A stretch of DNA of 60,094 nt, taken from an uncultured Spirochaetales bacterium (GTDB lineage: Bacteria > Spirochaetota > Spirochaetia > Sphaerochaetales > Sphaerochaetaceae). The stretch lies in contig CALXOK010000006.1 of assembly GCA_944390025.1 (NCBI GenBank), forward strand, positions 1 to 60,094. Reading direction: 5' to 3'. Shown here in pieces: positions 26,638-36,107 of this stretch. Both the position numbers and the translations under genes were made by a program. The notes beneath the pieces are model-generated. The model did no database searches and had not been told where the DNA came from. It saw only the letters and a list, made by a program, of their open reading frames with translations. The number at the start of each line of letters is the position of its first letter. The first letter of the stretch is position 1.

Positions 26638-27459
26638 ATGGAAGAAAGAAAGTCGGGAGAGCTTCTCACCATCAAGGAACAGCAGCAAGTGATGCTTGAT
26701 ATCATGAAGGCTTTTCATGAATTCTCTTTGAAAAACAACATTTCCTATATCCTCATATACGGCACTCTGCTTGGTGCAGTCAGACATAAAGGATTCATTC
26801 CCTGGGACAATGACATGGATGTAGGAGTTCCTCGTCATGAATACGACAGGCTTGTCAGCCTTTTGAACTCAGGAGAAAAAGTCGGTGAACATTACTATCA
26901 TCTGCACTACACCAACGATAGCAACTACCACTACCAGATAATAAGAATCTGTGATGACAGAACAACAGTACAGCCTCCTTATATCAGGAATCAGCCAAAG
27001 CGGATGGGGGTATGGCTTGACATATTCCCTATTGACGGTGTTCCAGAAAAAACTCTTGCAGGCCGTTTTCATAGGGCAAGACTGTATATAAACAAGAAAA
27101 TCCAGATTGCAGATATTTATGCAGTAAGAGGGAAAAAGGACATTGCCAACCGGATTGGCAATATCATATGTCATATCTTCCCTAATGCAACAAAGAGAAA
27201 TTACAAAATTGATAAAATCCTGAGGCAGACACCTTATGAAAGATCTGAATACGTCGGCAATATGGAAGACAGGGATGAGAGAATCCTCAAGATGAGCAAG
27301 TCATTCATGGAAGACAGAACACTTCTCAAGTTTGAGGATACTGAATTCTTTGGCCCACAAGACTGGGACGGCTGCCTCAAAATAGCATATGGGGACTATA
27401 TGCAGTTGCCTCCAGAAGACAAGAGAATGAGCCATCCAACGGGATGTAAATGGCTTTAA
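26638..27459 (+). CDS. LicD-family phosphotransferase 2
   Basis: 273 residues. GTLLGAVRHKGFIPWDNDMD (about 42-61) carries the LicD core with Asn in place of the middle Asp; then HYYHLHYTNDSNYHYQ, RICDDRT and MGVWLDIFPIDGVPE. The C-terminal GDYMQLPPEDKR is the conserved closing motif. It shares these blocks almost word for word with LicD3 and LicD4 and so arose by tandem duplication. Cytoplasmic; probable substrate a CMP- or CDP-activated group such as 2-AEP, given the nearby phosphonate operon. Confidence 0.88.
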   Translation: MEERKSGELLTIKEQQQVMLDIMKAFHEFSLKNNISYILIYGTLLGAVRHKGFIPWDNDMDVGVPRHEYDRLVSLLNSGEKVGEHYYHLHYTNDSNYHYQIIRICDDRTTVQPPYIRNQPKRMGVWLDIFPIDGVPEKTLAGRFHRARLYINKKIQIADIYAVRGKKDIANRIGNIICHIFPNATKRNYKIDKILRQTPYERSEYVGNMEDRDERILKMSKSFMEDRTLLKFEDTEFFGPQDWDGCLKIAYGDYMQLPPEDKRMSHPTGCKWL

Positions 27460-27490
27460 ACTCATAGTAACAACTAAAATTGGACAACTT

Positions 27491-28309
27491 ATGGAAATAA
27501 GACACGGAGAACTATTAACAGTAAAAGAGCAACAGGAAGTTATGTTAGAAATTATGAAATCAATTCATAACTTCTGTGTCAAACACAACATCAGATACAA
27601 TATGCTTTTCGGAACTCTGCTCGGAGCAGTAAGACATAAAGGTTTCATACCATGGGACAACGACATTGACATCGGGATTCCCCGTCCGGATTATGACAGA
27701 TTAATAAGTCTTCTCAACGCTGGAGAAAAGATAGGAGATCATTACTATCACCTTCACTACACAACTGACGAGAATTATTTTTACCAGATTACCAGAATCT
27801 GTGATGACAGGACCTCTGTTGAACCAAAATATATCCGAAAAAAGATAAAGAAAATGGGAGTATGGGTAGATATTTTCCCTATTGATGGAATTCCAGACCG
27901 CACACCAACAGGGATACTCAGAAGAACCCGTCTCTTCATAAACAAGAATCTGCAGAATGCTGATATTTATGCCGTAAGAGGGAAAAAAGGAATTACAAAC
28001 AAATTCAAGCTTGTCAGTGTGAAGATTTTCCCAAATGCAAAAAAAAGAAATTATCTGATTGACAAGATTCTCAGAGCCACACCATTTGAATCAGCTAAGG
28101 CTGTAGGAGATATGGAAGACAGACATGAAATTGTTTTTCCTCAAACACAAAATGACTATAGTGCTGCAATTCTGATGCCTTTTGAAGATGCAGAATTCTA
28201 TGCACCAAAGAATTGGGAAAAATTTCTGAAACATGTATATGGGGATTATATGCAGCTGCCTCCAGAAGACAAAAGAAAAACTCATCCGACAGGGTGCAAG
28301 TGGCTTTAA
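27491..28309 (+). CDS. LicD-family phosphotransferase 3
   Basis: 272 residues, closest to LicD4: MEIRHGELLTVKEQQEVML start, LLGAVRHKGFIPWDNDID core (about 43-60), ICDDRTSVEPKYIRKKI, MGVWVDIFPIDGIPD and GDYMQLPPEDKR end. The metal run reads WDNDID as in LicD2. It follows LicD2 after 31 bp and precedes LicD4 by 18 bp. The close sequence with separate retention suggests either dosage or acceptor/position differences among copies. Confidence 0.88.
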   Translation: MEIRHGELLTVKEQQEVMLEIMKSIHNFCVKHNIRYNMLFGTLLGAVRHKGFIPWDNDIDIGIPRPDYDRLISLLNAGEKIGDHYYHLHYTTDENYFYQITRICDDRTSVEPKYIRKKIKKMGVWVDIFPIDGIPDRTPTGILRRTRLFINKNLQNADIYAVRGKKGITNKFKLVSVKIFPNAKKRNYLIDKILRATPFESAKAVGDMEDRHEIVFPQTQNDYSAAILMPFEDAEFYAPKNWEKFLKHVYGDYMQLPPEDKRKTHPTGCKWL

Positions 28310-28327
28310 TATAAAGAGAGGGACAAT

Positions 28328-29149
28328 ATGGAAATAAAACACGGAGAGTTTCTTTCGCTTGACGATTACCATGAAGTGATGCTTGGCATAATGAAAGCGG
28401 TTCACAGCTTCTGTGTTGAGAACAACATCAGATACAGTCTGATATATGGTACCTTGCTAGGAGCAGTACGACATAAAGGTTTTATTCCATGGGATGATGA
28501 CATGGATATCGGAATTCCTCGTCCGGACTATGACAGACTTGTCAATCTTCTGAATTCAGGAAAGAAACTCGGAGAACACTATTACCATCTGCATTACACA
28601 AACAGTGAGAACTACTTTTACCAGATAATAAGAATCTGTGATGACAGAACTGAAGTTAATCCGAAATATGTAAGAAAGAAGATTGAGAAAATGGGAGTAT
28701 GGGTGGATATTTTTCCTGTTGATGCAGTACCTGCACTCACACCGGCAGGGATATTCAGAAGAGTCAGGCTCTTCATAAACAAGAACTTCCAGAATGCTGA
28801 TATCTATGCCATAAAGGGAAAGAAAGGTATCTGCAACAAGTTCAAGCTTCTCAGCGTGAAGATTTTCCCGAATGCAAAGAAAAGAAACTATCTCATTGAC
28901 AGGCTTCTCAGAGAAACACCATTTGAAAAAGCAAAAAAGGTTGGCGATGTACAGGACAAACATGAACAGGTTCATCCCCGCCCTCAGTCGGATTATTCAA
29001 ATCTTGTTCTTCTGCCTTTTGAAGATACAAGTTTCTATGCAATCTCTGCCTGGGACAGCTATCTGAGAGATGTGTACGGTGATGATTACATGCAACTCCC
29101 TCCGGAGAGCAAGAGAATAACCCACTCAGCCGGAGGCAGATGGCTTTAA
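28328..29149 (+). CDS. LicD-family phosphotransferase 4
   Basis: 273 residues with LLGAVRHKGFIPWDDDMD (about 43-60), the fully acidic version of the core, followed by HYYHLHYTNSENYFYQ, ICDDRTEVNPKYVRKKI and MGVWVDIFPVDAVPA. The C-terminus has a one-residue variant, YGDDYMQLPPESKR. A GAGAGGG ribosome site lies before ATG 28328. It ends convergently against the SDR gene with a 4-bp overlap and closes the tandem licD array. Confidence 0.88.
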   Translation: MEIKHGEFLSLDDYHEVMLGIMKAVHSFCVENNIRYSLIYGTLLGAVRHKGFIPWDDDMDIGIPRPDYDRLVNLLNSGKKLGEHYYHLHYTNSENYFYQIIRICDDRTEVNPKYVRKKIEKMGVWVDIFPVDAVPALTPAGIFRRVRLFINKNFQNADIYAIKGKKGICNKFKLLSVKIFPNAKKRNYLIDRLLRETPFEKAKKVGDVQDKHEQVHPRPQSDYSNLVLLPFEDTSFYAISAWDSYLRDVYGDDYMQLPPESKRITHSAGGRWL

Positions 29150-30207
29150 AGGCTTTTCAGGATTCCTATCGTTCTAGTGATGCTGTCCTTCATATTGAAG
29201 GCAGCATTCCATTTCAGGTTATTTCTGATTTTAGATGAATCCATCAATGCTTTCGTAGCAGTAGAATATCCTGCTTTTTCAGTCTCATCAGGAATATCAA
29301 ATACAACCTTTACACCACAGGTTTCTGCAATCAGAGAGGAAAGATCCTTAAGCGTGATATCATTCTCATCCGAAGAGATGTTGTAAGCCTCACCATCCTT
29401 TCCTTTCAGCAGGCAGGCAATGATTCCAGAAACAGCATCAGCAACATAAGTGTATGTGTAAAGCTGACTGCCTGCGCTCTTGAGGACAATATCCTCACCC
29501 CCTATGCCTTTCTTTATGAACTGAGAAATGGCTTTAGTGTCAGACATGAGCATTGTAGGACCAAGAGTACGGGCAAGCCGAGGAATGACAATCTCAATGT
29601 TCTTCTCTTTTCTGTATGCCTGACAGAGGGCTTCACAAAGACGTTTGCTTTCAGGATAACCGGCCCTGAGCGTATTACAATTGATATACCCGCAATAATC
29701 TTCGCTGAAGCGCTCGCAGTCACCTCTGTTCTCGCCATACACTTCAACAGAAGAGAGGAAGACAAATCTTTCGAGTTTATGAGCAAGGCCATAGTCCATC
29801 AGATTCATCAATCCAAGAAGATTTGAAGTGACTGTTCCAACCGGTTCACTTGCATAAGCGACAGGATGTGTCGTACTTGCAGCATGGATTATGTAATCAG
29901 TCTTCTCATAAACCCCGCTCAGCGGTTTGATGATGTCACACTCATGAAATGTGAAGAATGGACTTGTGAAGTAAGAGGAAAACCTTCTTTCCGCCTTGGT
30001 CCAGTTTCTTCCAAGAGCGACAATCCTTATTGTATGCGAGCGATGTTCATCAAGGTACATGATAAGATCGACAAGGAAAGAACCAATCATTCCTGTCGCA
30101 CCGGAAAGCAAAATCGTCTTCCCGTCCAAAGATGAGAAATCATACATGGATGCGATTCTTTCAAGATCCTCACAATAGAGTTCATTCTCAACAAGAGCAG
30201 ACATCAC
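29146..30207 (-). CDS. Extended SDR, NAD-dependent sugar epimerase/dehydratase
   Basis: 353 residues. Rossmann motif LLSGATGMIGSFL (about 34-46), IIHAAS, SSVEVYG and the catalytic Y-P-E-S-K pair. These define the extended SDRs that epimerise, dehydrate or decarboxylate nucleotide sugars. Closest outline is UDP-glucuronate decarboxylase or dTDP-glucose 4,6-dehydratase-like. Its 5' end overlaps the IspD/TarI-like gene by 4 bp, so its substrate may be that enzyme's CDP product. Last gene of the nine-gene minus-strand operon. Confidence 0.83.
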   Translation of the reverse strand: MMSALVENELYCEDLERIASMYDFSSLDGKTILLSGATGMIGSFLVDLIMYLDEHRSHTIRIVALGRNWTKAERRFSSYFTSPFFTFHECDIIKPLSGVYEKTDYIIHAASTTHPVAYASEPVGTVTSNLLGLMNLMDYGLAHKLERFVFLSSVEVYGENRGDCERFSEDYCGYINCNTLRAGYPESKRLCEALCQAYRKEKNIEIVIPRLARTLGPTMLMSDTKAISQFIKKGIGGEDIVLKSAGSQLYTYTYVADAVSGIIACLLKGKDGEAYNISSDENDITLKDLSSLIAETCGVKVVFDIPDETEKAGYSTATKALMDSSKIRNNLKWNAAFNMKDSITRTIGILKSL

Positions 30208-30914
30208 TTCCTTCCTTCTCTCGCCTTGATGTAGCCAAGGAACAGTTCAAGATCCTCCCGCGTTGTAAGCTTGATATTCCTGTCAGATCCTGCAGCAAAA
30301 TAAAGCTTGACGCCAAGGTCCACCATCATTGTATTCGTATATGAAGAACCGTAAATCCCAATCTTCTTCTCAAACGCTTCCTGATACTTTTCATATAAAA
30401 GGCCAAAAGTGTATGCCTGAGGAGTTGCAACTCTCCTCAGCGTTTCACGAGGGATATATTTGGTTGTTGAGTACTCATCATCTTTGATGAAAATCTGCTC
30501 ATTGTAAGGCATGGAAGTCACGGCATTTCCATATTTCTTGCATTTGACAATAACATCAGAAAGGACACCCTGGTCCACAAGCGGCCGGATACCGTCGTGA
30601 ATCACTACAACGTCATCGTCATTACAGATTCCTTTCAGTGAATACACACCGTTACGGATAGACTCCTGCCCAGTCTCTCCGCCTGTGATTATCTCCCGGA
30701 GCTTGGTTATTCCAAACTTTTCTGCATAACGTCTTGCGGTTTCCTGCCATCCATCAATGCAGACCAGCGTAATAGAGTCAATCATAGGATGGTTCTGGAA
30801 ACATTCCATCGTATAGATGATGACAGGTTTGTCATTAATGACAATGAACTGCTTGGGAACATTCATTCCCATTCTTGCGCCGACGCCCCCTGCAATGATT
30901 ATTGCTGTATTCAC
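30204..30914 (-). CDS. IspD/TarI-like cytidylyltransferase
   Basis: 236 residues: AIIIAGGVGARMGMNVPKQF (nucleotide loop), then ESIRNGVYSL, VVIHDGIRPLVD and TPQAYTF, matching IspD and its paralogue TarI (ribitol-5-phosphate cytidylyltransferase). The context of glycan genes, LicD proteins and a coupled SDR favours a TarI/IspD2-type role making a CDP-linked alditol or related phosphate rather than isoprenoid synthesis. Whether the genome has a separate ispD is not visible here. Confidence 0.82.
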   Translation of the reverse strand: MNTAIIIAGGVGARMGMNVPKQFIVINDKPVIIYTMECFQNHPMIDSITLVCIDGWQETARRYAEKFGITKLREIITGGETGQESIRNGVYSLKGICNDDDVVVIHDGIRPLVDQGVLSDVIVKCKKYGNAVTSMPYNEQIFIKDDEYSTTKYIPRETLRRVATPQAYTFGLLYEKYQEAFEKKIGIYGSSYTNTMMVDLGVKLYFAAGSDRNIKLTTREDLELFLGYIKAREGRK

Positions 30915-30972
30915 TTATTCTCTCCTCAGCTTTTAATACTTTACCGTTCAGTATTTCTTTTGTCTAATAATT

Positions 30973-32562
30973 TTACTTGTCAGCATCAAGCCCGTCATGT
31001 GGTACAATTGTTTTCTTCTTTTTCTTTTGAAATGCAACTTTAAGCGTTTTCATTATCAGTCGTGCATTCTCATTTTTGAAATAAACAAGGAGATAAGTAG
31101 CGACAATAATTAAGACTGTGACAATGCTCTTTATGATAACCGCGACCAATCCTGTAGCAGATATGAAAGAATTGATTGTATAGGCAATACCGCAAGTCAC
31201 AACAGCAAGCCCAAGCCTGCCCAATGCAGTGATATAATATTTTCTCGATGATGTATTGAAGCCATCTCTCATGATTGTCACAGGCTCAATCATAAGATTG
31301 ACAAATACATTTGAGACAATTGTTCCGATAATGATGCCGTTAAAACCCCAGAAATAACCCAAAATTATTGATACAACTAGATTAGTCAGCCCTTCTAATA
31401 AAGGCCTGCGTCTGTCTTCCCAATACAGGCCTAGAGACGTTTTGTATGTCAGCAGCATTTCTCTCAGGCATGTCAGATAGAAATCCATACAGATAATTAT
31501 CACCGACAGCATGCTGATAACTTTATCTGTTCCAAAAAAGAAGGAGATTATCGGATTGAAAAGGTTTACAAGGAAAATAGTGAACGTACTGTAAATAAAA
31601 AATGATGCCAGATCCAGAGTGTAAAAACTCTTTTCCATCGTCTTCAAATCTTCAGTTACATTGGCATTCCCAATACTTGCAGTAATTGAGTTAGGTAATA
31701 TCTTTGAAGCATTTCTCAAACCAGTTGCAATAAGCTGGTAGTTTGCGTACTTTCCAAGAAAGCCGATACCAACCATAGAACTGATCAGCATGGAATCAGT
31801 TATGGATACAACCGCATTGCCCATCTTTGAGAGGATAAGGCCTTTGGAATTGTTCAGGATATGAGTTTTCATATCCCGGCTGAGCTTATCTCTCTTCCAT
31901 TTAAAGATTTTGCCAAACTCTTTTGTGCACATTCTGCTCAGAATAAAAAGACGTACAAAATTCACCAGAGCAATACTCATTGCATAAAGCAGGAAGTTTC
32001 CTGTAAATGCAGAAATAGCAATATCAAGAGCGTATAGCACGCACCAGCACAGGTTTGAGACAAGTGTTGTTTTGTATTGTTCCTGATTGGCGTTGAACAT
32101 TATCAGTTTGTAGCCAAAAAGATAATTTGATGCGGTTCTCAGCAGGAAAAAAAAGAAATATATTCTGACCTCATTCATTGGAATAGAAGTCTTAATCAGA
32201 TATGGGAAGAAGAATAATGCAATTATTAAACCTGCACCGAATATAATTGAGCCAATTCCAATGTATATTCGTTTGAACATATGCATTATTGCCGCAATTT
32301 GTCCCTTGTTCTTATATTCTATTGGTGCATAAAGAGCAAAAGCAATAGAAGTTGTAACACCCAGCTCTACATTCACAAGCATGTTTGTGACTGTATTATA
32401 GAAACTGAAAAGACCAAGATAATCTGATGAGAAAAACCAGTTGAAAGCAGTACGCTCTGCAAAGCTGAGAACACCCATAACTATAGAGGTTGTAATAGCA
32501 ACCGTAGTGTTCAGTTTGCTCTTCATTATTCTGTTCAGGTTCTTTTCACTGAATTCTGCCAC
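30973..32562 (-). CDS. Wzx-like polysaccharide flippase
   Basis: 529 residues, about 12-14 membrane helices in the MVF/MATE (polysaccharide synthase) pattern. The N-terminus MKSKLNTTVAITTSIVMGVLSFAERTAFNWFF is the start of the flippase fold; a basic lysine-rich C-terminal tail (FQKKKKKT) is cytoplasmic. Flippases move undecaprenyl-linked repeat units across the inner membrane. It sits between the GT2 and IspD-like genes and partners the Wzy/WaaL-like protein at 43379. Confidence 0.85.
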   Translation of the reverse strand: MAEFSEKNLNRIMKSKLNTTVAITTSIVMGVLSFAERTAFNWFFSSDYLGLFSFYNTVTNMLVNVELGVTTSIAFALYAPIEYKNKGQIAAIMHMFKRIYIGIGSIIFGAGLIIALFFFPYLIKTSIPMNEVRIYFFFFLLRTASNYLFGYKLIMFNANQEQYKTTLVSNLCWCVLYALDIAISAFTGNFLLYAMSIALVNFVRLFILSRMCTKEFGKIFKWKRDKLSRDMKTHILNNSKGLILSKMGNAVVSITDSMLISSMVGIGFLGKYANYQLIATGLRNASKILPNSITASIGNANVTEDLKTMEKSFYTLDLASFFIYSTFTIFLVNLFNPIISFFFGTDKVISMLSVIIICMDFYLTCLREMLLTYKTSLGLYWEDRRRPLLEGLTNLVVSIILGYFWGFNGIIIGTIVSNVFVNLMIEPVTIMRDGFNTSSRKYYITALGRLGLAVVTCGIAYTINSFISATGLVAVIIKSIVTVLIIVATYLLVYFKNENARLIMKTLKVAFQKKKKKTIVPHDGLDADK

Positions 32563-32613
32563 TTAAATCACCAACATGTATAACATTTTCAGACAATGTC
32601 TAGTTACAAAAAC

Positions 32614-33639
32614 TTACTTCGTTTTACAACTCTGAGCAACCCGTCTGCGTCTGGCCTCTTTTTTCTGGATAAACCAGAACACTGCTTTATATATACTTTC
32701 TCCAGATAAACCAAGAAAGAAAGAACTGATTGAACCAGAAAAACCTTTTATGGATTCTTTTGTATACTTCTTTATTCCCTTACGCAGAGTCTGGAACAGC
32801 TCTTTGTCATGGAGTTTCTGCACACAATACTTTTCCATATATGCAAAATACATTCTCATGCATTTTTCGTTAAAAGCTTCCCGAATCTCGTCTGAAACAT
32901 TGTAGTCAGAAAGCATTTTTCTGACATTATCAAGTGTATTGAATCCGTTTTTAGTCCGTTCTTTTAAAGCTACACTTCTTGCCCCGGTCGGCCTTATGAT
33001 ATGGTTGTATTTTATTTCATAACCACGGGCAATCAGTTTTGCATTAAGCAGACACTGTATGGTGAAATCCTGATCCTGACCAGTCCGCTTACCTGGGACA
33101 AAATGAGTAGTGATGCTTTTCCTGAAAAGACCATTCCATATATAGTTTGCAAAATCATTCTTCACACGGAAAAGGCTGATAACAGCCTCTTCTGAGGTGA
33201 ATGTTCTTGTTTTGCGCTTGCTGTCACCACTTTCTCCATGCAGGAAAGGAATGCCTTCCTCATTCAACCTTCTATAGCCACAGTAGGTAATATCTGCACC
33301 AGTTTCTTCCATAACAGCAACAAGATACTCAATGAAATCATCATCCAGGTAATCATCTGAATCTATGAAAGAAACCCAGTCACCTCTAGCATTATCAAGC
33401 CCGATATTTCTTGCAACGCTCACACCCTGATTCTCAACATGGAAAACACGGATACGGCTGTCTTTTTCAGCAAACTCATCACAAATCTTTCCACAGTTGT
33501 CAGGACTTCCATCATCAACAAGGAGAATCTCAATATTCTTATAAGTCTGACTGACCATGCTTTCTATGCATGTTCTGAGATATTTCTCAACCTTGTATAT
33601 AGGAACAATTAAAGAGACAAGCGGCTTGTTTTCATCCAT
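32614..33639 (-). CDS. GT2-family glycosyltransferase
   Basis: 341 residues. VSLIVPIYKVEKYLRTCIESM, then LLVDDGSPDNCG and the DXD-type motif in FIDSDDYLDDDF (about 94-105) are classic inverting GT-A, family GT2. The C-terminal 100 residues are basic and could be a membrane-associated region. The donor and acceptor are not predictable. It lies in the phosphonate/glycan operon between Ugd and the flippase, so it probably adds a sugar to the repeat unit. Confidence 0.87.
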   Translation of the reverse strand: MDENKPLVSLIVPIYKVEKYLRTCIESMVSQTYKNIEILLVDDGSPDNCGKICDEFAEKDSRIRVFHVENQGVSVARNIGLDNARGDWVSFIDSDDYLDDDFIEYLVAVMEETGADITYCGYRRLNEEGIPFLHGESGDSKRKTRTFTSEEAVISLFRVKNDFANYIWNGLFRKSITTHFVPGKRTGQDQDFTIQCLLNAKLIARGYEIKYNHIIRPTGARSVALKERTKNGFNTLDNVRKMLSDYNVSDEIREAFNEKCMRMYFAYMEKYCVQKLHDKELFQTLRKGIKKYTKESIKGFSGSISSFFLGLSGESIYKAVFWFIQKKEARRRRVAQSCKTK

Positions 33640-33701
33640 CAGCTGTTATTCTTCCTTTGTCTGCAACAGATTAGCCCTCATACAGAGACTAGTCAAGGAA
33701 A

Positions 33702-34961
33702 CTAATCCCTCTTGTATATATCCCTCGAATAGACTTTATCTTTCACATCCTCAAGGTCAGAGCTGTATCTGTTTGCCAGTATTGCATCAGCTTCTTTCTT
33801 GAAAACCTCGAGATTATTGATAACCCTGTTCCCAAAGAATGTGGAACCATCTTTCAATGTCGGCTCATAGATTATGACTTCTGCACCCTTCGCCTTTATC
33901 CTCTTCATCACTCCCTGAATTGATGAGTGCCGGAAATTATCAGAATTGGCCTTCATCGTCAGCCGGTAGACACCGATTGTTATCTTCCTTTCCTTCTCCG
34001 GGTCATACTGGCTTTCTTCATCATAATCATTATACCCGGCAATAGAGAGAACCCTCTCTGCGATAAAATCCTTTCTTGTCCTGTTACTTTCAACTATCGC
34101 CTGAATAAGATTCTCAGGAACATCCTTGTAATTGGCTAAGAGCTGCTTCGTATCTTTAGGGAGACAATATCCTCCATAACCGAATGAAGGGTTGTTATAG
34201 AAGTTTCCTATCCTCGGATCAAGGCATACTCCATTTATGATTGACTGTGTATCCAGTCCCTTCACTTCTGCATAAGTATCCAGTTCATTGAAGAAAGAAA
34301 CTCTGAGAGCAAGATATGTGTTTGCAAATAGTTTTACTGCTTCTGCTTCCGTGAATCCCATATAAAGAGTATCTATATCTTTCTTCTCAGCTCCTTCCTT
34401 TAAGAGAGATGCAAACTCTTCTGCTTTCTTCTTGGTTTCAATATTGCTTAAATCAGTTCCTACAATAATACGGCTTGGATAAAGATTATCATAAAGAGCC
34501 TTTGACTCTCTCAGGAATTCAGGAGAGAAGAGAATCCTGTCACAGTCATATTTCTTTCTCACCGATTCTGTATATCCAACAGGTATTGTGCTCTTTATGA
34601 TTATCTCTGCATTGCTTCCTGTCTTAAGAACCTGCTCAATGACTGATTCAACTGCGCTGGTATCAAAATAGTTCTGTTTTGAATCGTAGTTAGTGGGAGT
34701 TGCTATTATTATGAAATCAGCAGTGCAATATGCTTCATCCCCGTCTGTTGTTGCCTTGAGATTAAGATGTATCTTTCCATCTCTTGCTTCTGCAAAGAAC
34801 TTGTCAATGTATTCATCGACAATCGGAGATTCAAAGCGGTTTATCTTGTCTGTCTTCTCCTTCACTATATCGACAGCTGTCACCTCATTATGCTGTGACA
34901 GAAGCACTGCTAGTGATAGCCCGACATATCCTGTCCCTGCTACTGCGATTCTGTATCCCAC
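33702..34961 (-). CDS. ugd: UDP-glucose 6-dehydrogenase
   Basis: 419 residues from GTG 34961, which has AGGAG at the right distance; the frame extends further upstream into the preceding gene without homology. GTGYVG at 9-14 is the NAD loop; catalytic Cys266 lies in [10 protein letters not shown], with [15 protein letters not shown] and [19 protein letters not shown] also present. It oxidises UDP-glucose to UDP-glucuronate (or a related UDP-hexose), giving an acidic sugar for the glycan and possible substrate for decarboxylation. 13 bp after Ppd. Confidence 0.92.
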   Translation of the reverse strand: MGYRIAVAGTGYVGLSLAVLLSQHNEVTAVDIVKEKTDKINRFESPIVDEYIDKFFAEARDGKIHLNLKATTDGDEAYCTADFIIIATPTNYDSKQNYFDTSAVESVIEQVLKTGSNAEIIIKSTIPVGYTESVRKKYDCDRILFSPEFLRESKALYDNLYPSRIIVGTDLSNIETKKKAEEFASLLKEGAEKKDIDTLYMGFTEAEAVKLFANTYLALRVSFFNELDTYAEVKGLDTQSIINGVCLDPRIGNFYNNPSFGYGGYCLPKDTKQLLANYKDVPENLIQAIVESNRTRKDFIAERVLSIAGYNDYDEESQYDPEKERKITIGVYRLTMKANSDNFRHSSIQGVMKRIKAKGAEVIIYEPTLKDGSTFFGNRVINNLEVFKKEADAILANRYSSDLEDVKDKVYSRDIYKRD

Positions 34962-34974
34962 CTTAATGCTCCTT

Positions 34975-36099
34975 TTAACAGGAAACTCCCAATTTCCCCA
35001 TAAAAGCCTTCTTATTTTCCACAGGCGTTGTTGCAGGACGACCAAGATCTGCTCTGGAACCGATTGATGTCCTGACTTCAATGAAGCAAAGCCGGTTTGA
35101 CACTTTTGCTTTTTTCAGAGCTTCATCAAGAGCTTCCAGACTGTCAACACAGAAAACTTCCTGATAAGCACAGGCTCTAGCAATATCTGTAAGGCTTACT
35201 GAAGATGCAACCGTCGGCATCCCGCCTACCGTCTCATGCGATGAATTGTTTATGACGATATGAACCATATTTGAAGGTTTGAGTGAACCATTCACTGCCA
35301 TTGAGCCCATATGCATCAGCATTGATCCGTCTCCATCAATACACCAGACTTTCTTGTCCGGTCTGCTGAGAGCAAGACCAAGGGCTATTGATGATGTATG
35401 GCCCATGGAACCGACTGTAAGGAAATCATATTCATGAGACTGTCCGGCAGCTTCCCGAATCTCATACAGCTCCCTTGAAGCCTTTCCTGTTGTAGAGATT
35501 ACCGGATCTTCTCCTGTGAATGCTACGATATGCTTTATTGCTTCTTCTCTTGTAATACTGAAATTATTTCTGTATTCGACTTTTCCGGAGAAGCTCAAGG
35601 CATTCTTGCGAATAACAAAAGCTACCTGTTTCCCCTCAGCAAGGATTTGCCTGAATCCGGTCATTGCAGCCTCAACCTCACCAGCTTCTGTATTTCCATC
35701 AATGATGAAATACTTAACACCCATATCATCAAGAAGTTTGAGAGTCACCTCACCCTGATAGACATGCTGTGGCTCATCATGTACTCCAGGCTCTCCTCTC
35801 CATCCAACCACAAGTATCACGGGAATTGCATACACCTTGTCATTGCATAACGATGCAAGCGGGTTGATTATATTGCCTTCTCCGCTGTTCTGCATATAGA
35901 CAACAGCAGGCTTTCCGGTTCCAAGATAATGACCTGCGGCAATTGCCATGCAGTTTCCTTCGTTCGCAGCAATAAGATGATGCGTCGGATCTGTTCCATA
36001 TTCTTCCATCAGATAATTGCAAAGTGCCTTAAGCTGTGAATCTGGAACACCTGTGAAGAAATCAGCACCGAGTATCTCTACAAACTTCTCAACGTTCAT
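34975..36099 (-). CDS. ppd: Phosphonopyruvate decarboxylase
   Basis: 374 residues. TPP-dependent: [13 protein letters not shown] and [32 protein letters not shown] at the N-terminal half; [10 protein letters not shown]...NN TPP-metal motif at about 254-283 and the HETVGGMPT segment. It decarboxylates phosphonopyruvate to phosphonoacetaldehyde, which pulls the unfavourable PEP mutase step forward. Directly after pepM (8 bp) and before ugd, in the 2-AEP operon. Confidence 0.93.
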   Translation of the reverse strand: MNVEKFVEILGADFFTGVPDSQLKALCNYLMEEYGTDPTHHLIAANEGNCMAIAAGHYLGTGKPAVVYMQNSGEGNIINPLASLCNDKVYAIPVILVVGWRGEPGVHDEPQHVYQGEVTLKLLDDMGVKYFIIDGNTEAGEVEAAMTGFRQILAEGKQVAFVIRKNALSFSGKVEYRNNFSITREEAIKHIVAFTGEDPVISTTGKASRELYEIREAAGQSHEYDFLTVGSMGHTSSIALGLALSRPDKKVWCIDGDGSMLMHMGSMAVNGSLKPSNMVHIVINNSSHETVGGMPTVASSVSLTDIARACAYQEVFCVDSLEALDEALKKAKVSNRLCFIEVRTSIGSRADLGRPATTPVENKKAFMGKLGVSC

Positions 36100-36107
36100 T
36101 CAAAACC

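Noticed and set aside
33702..35081. Longer N-terminus for the UDP-glucose dehydrogenase
   Set aside because: The upstream 40 codons overlap ppd and lack homology; GTG 34961 has AGGAG and gives the canonical GxGYVG start.
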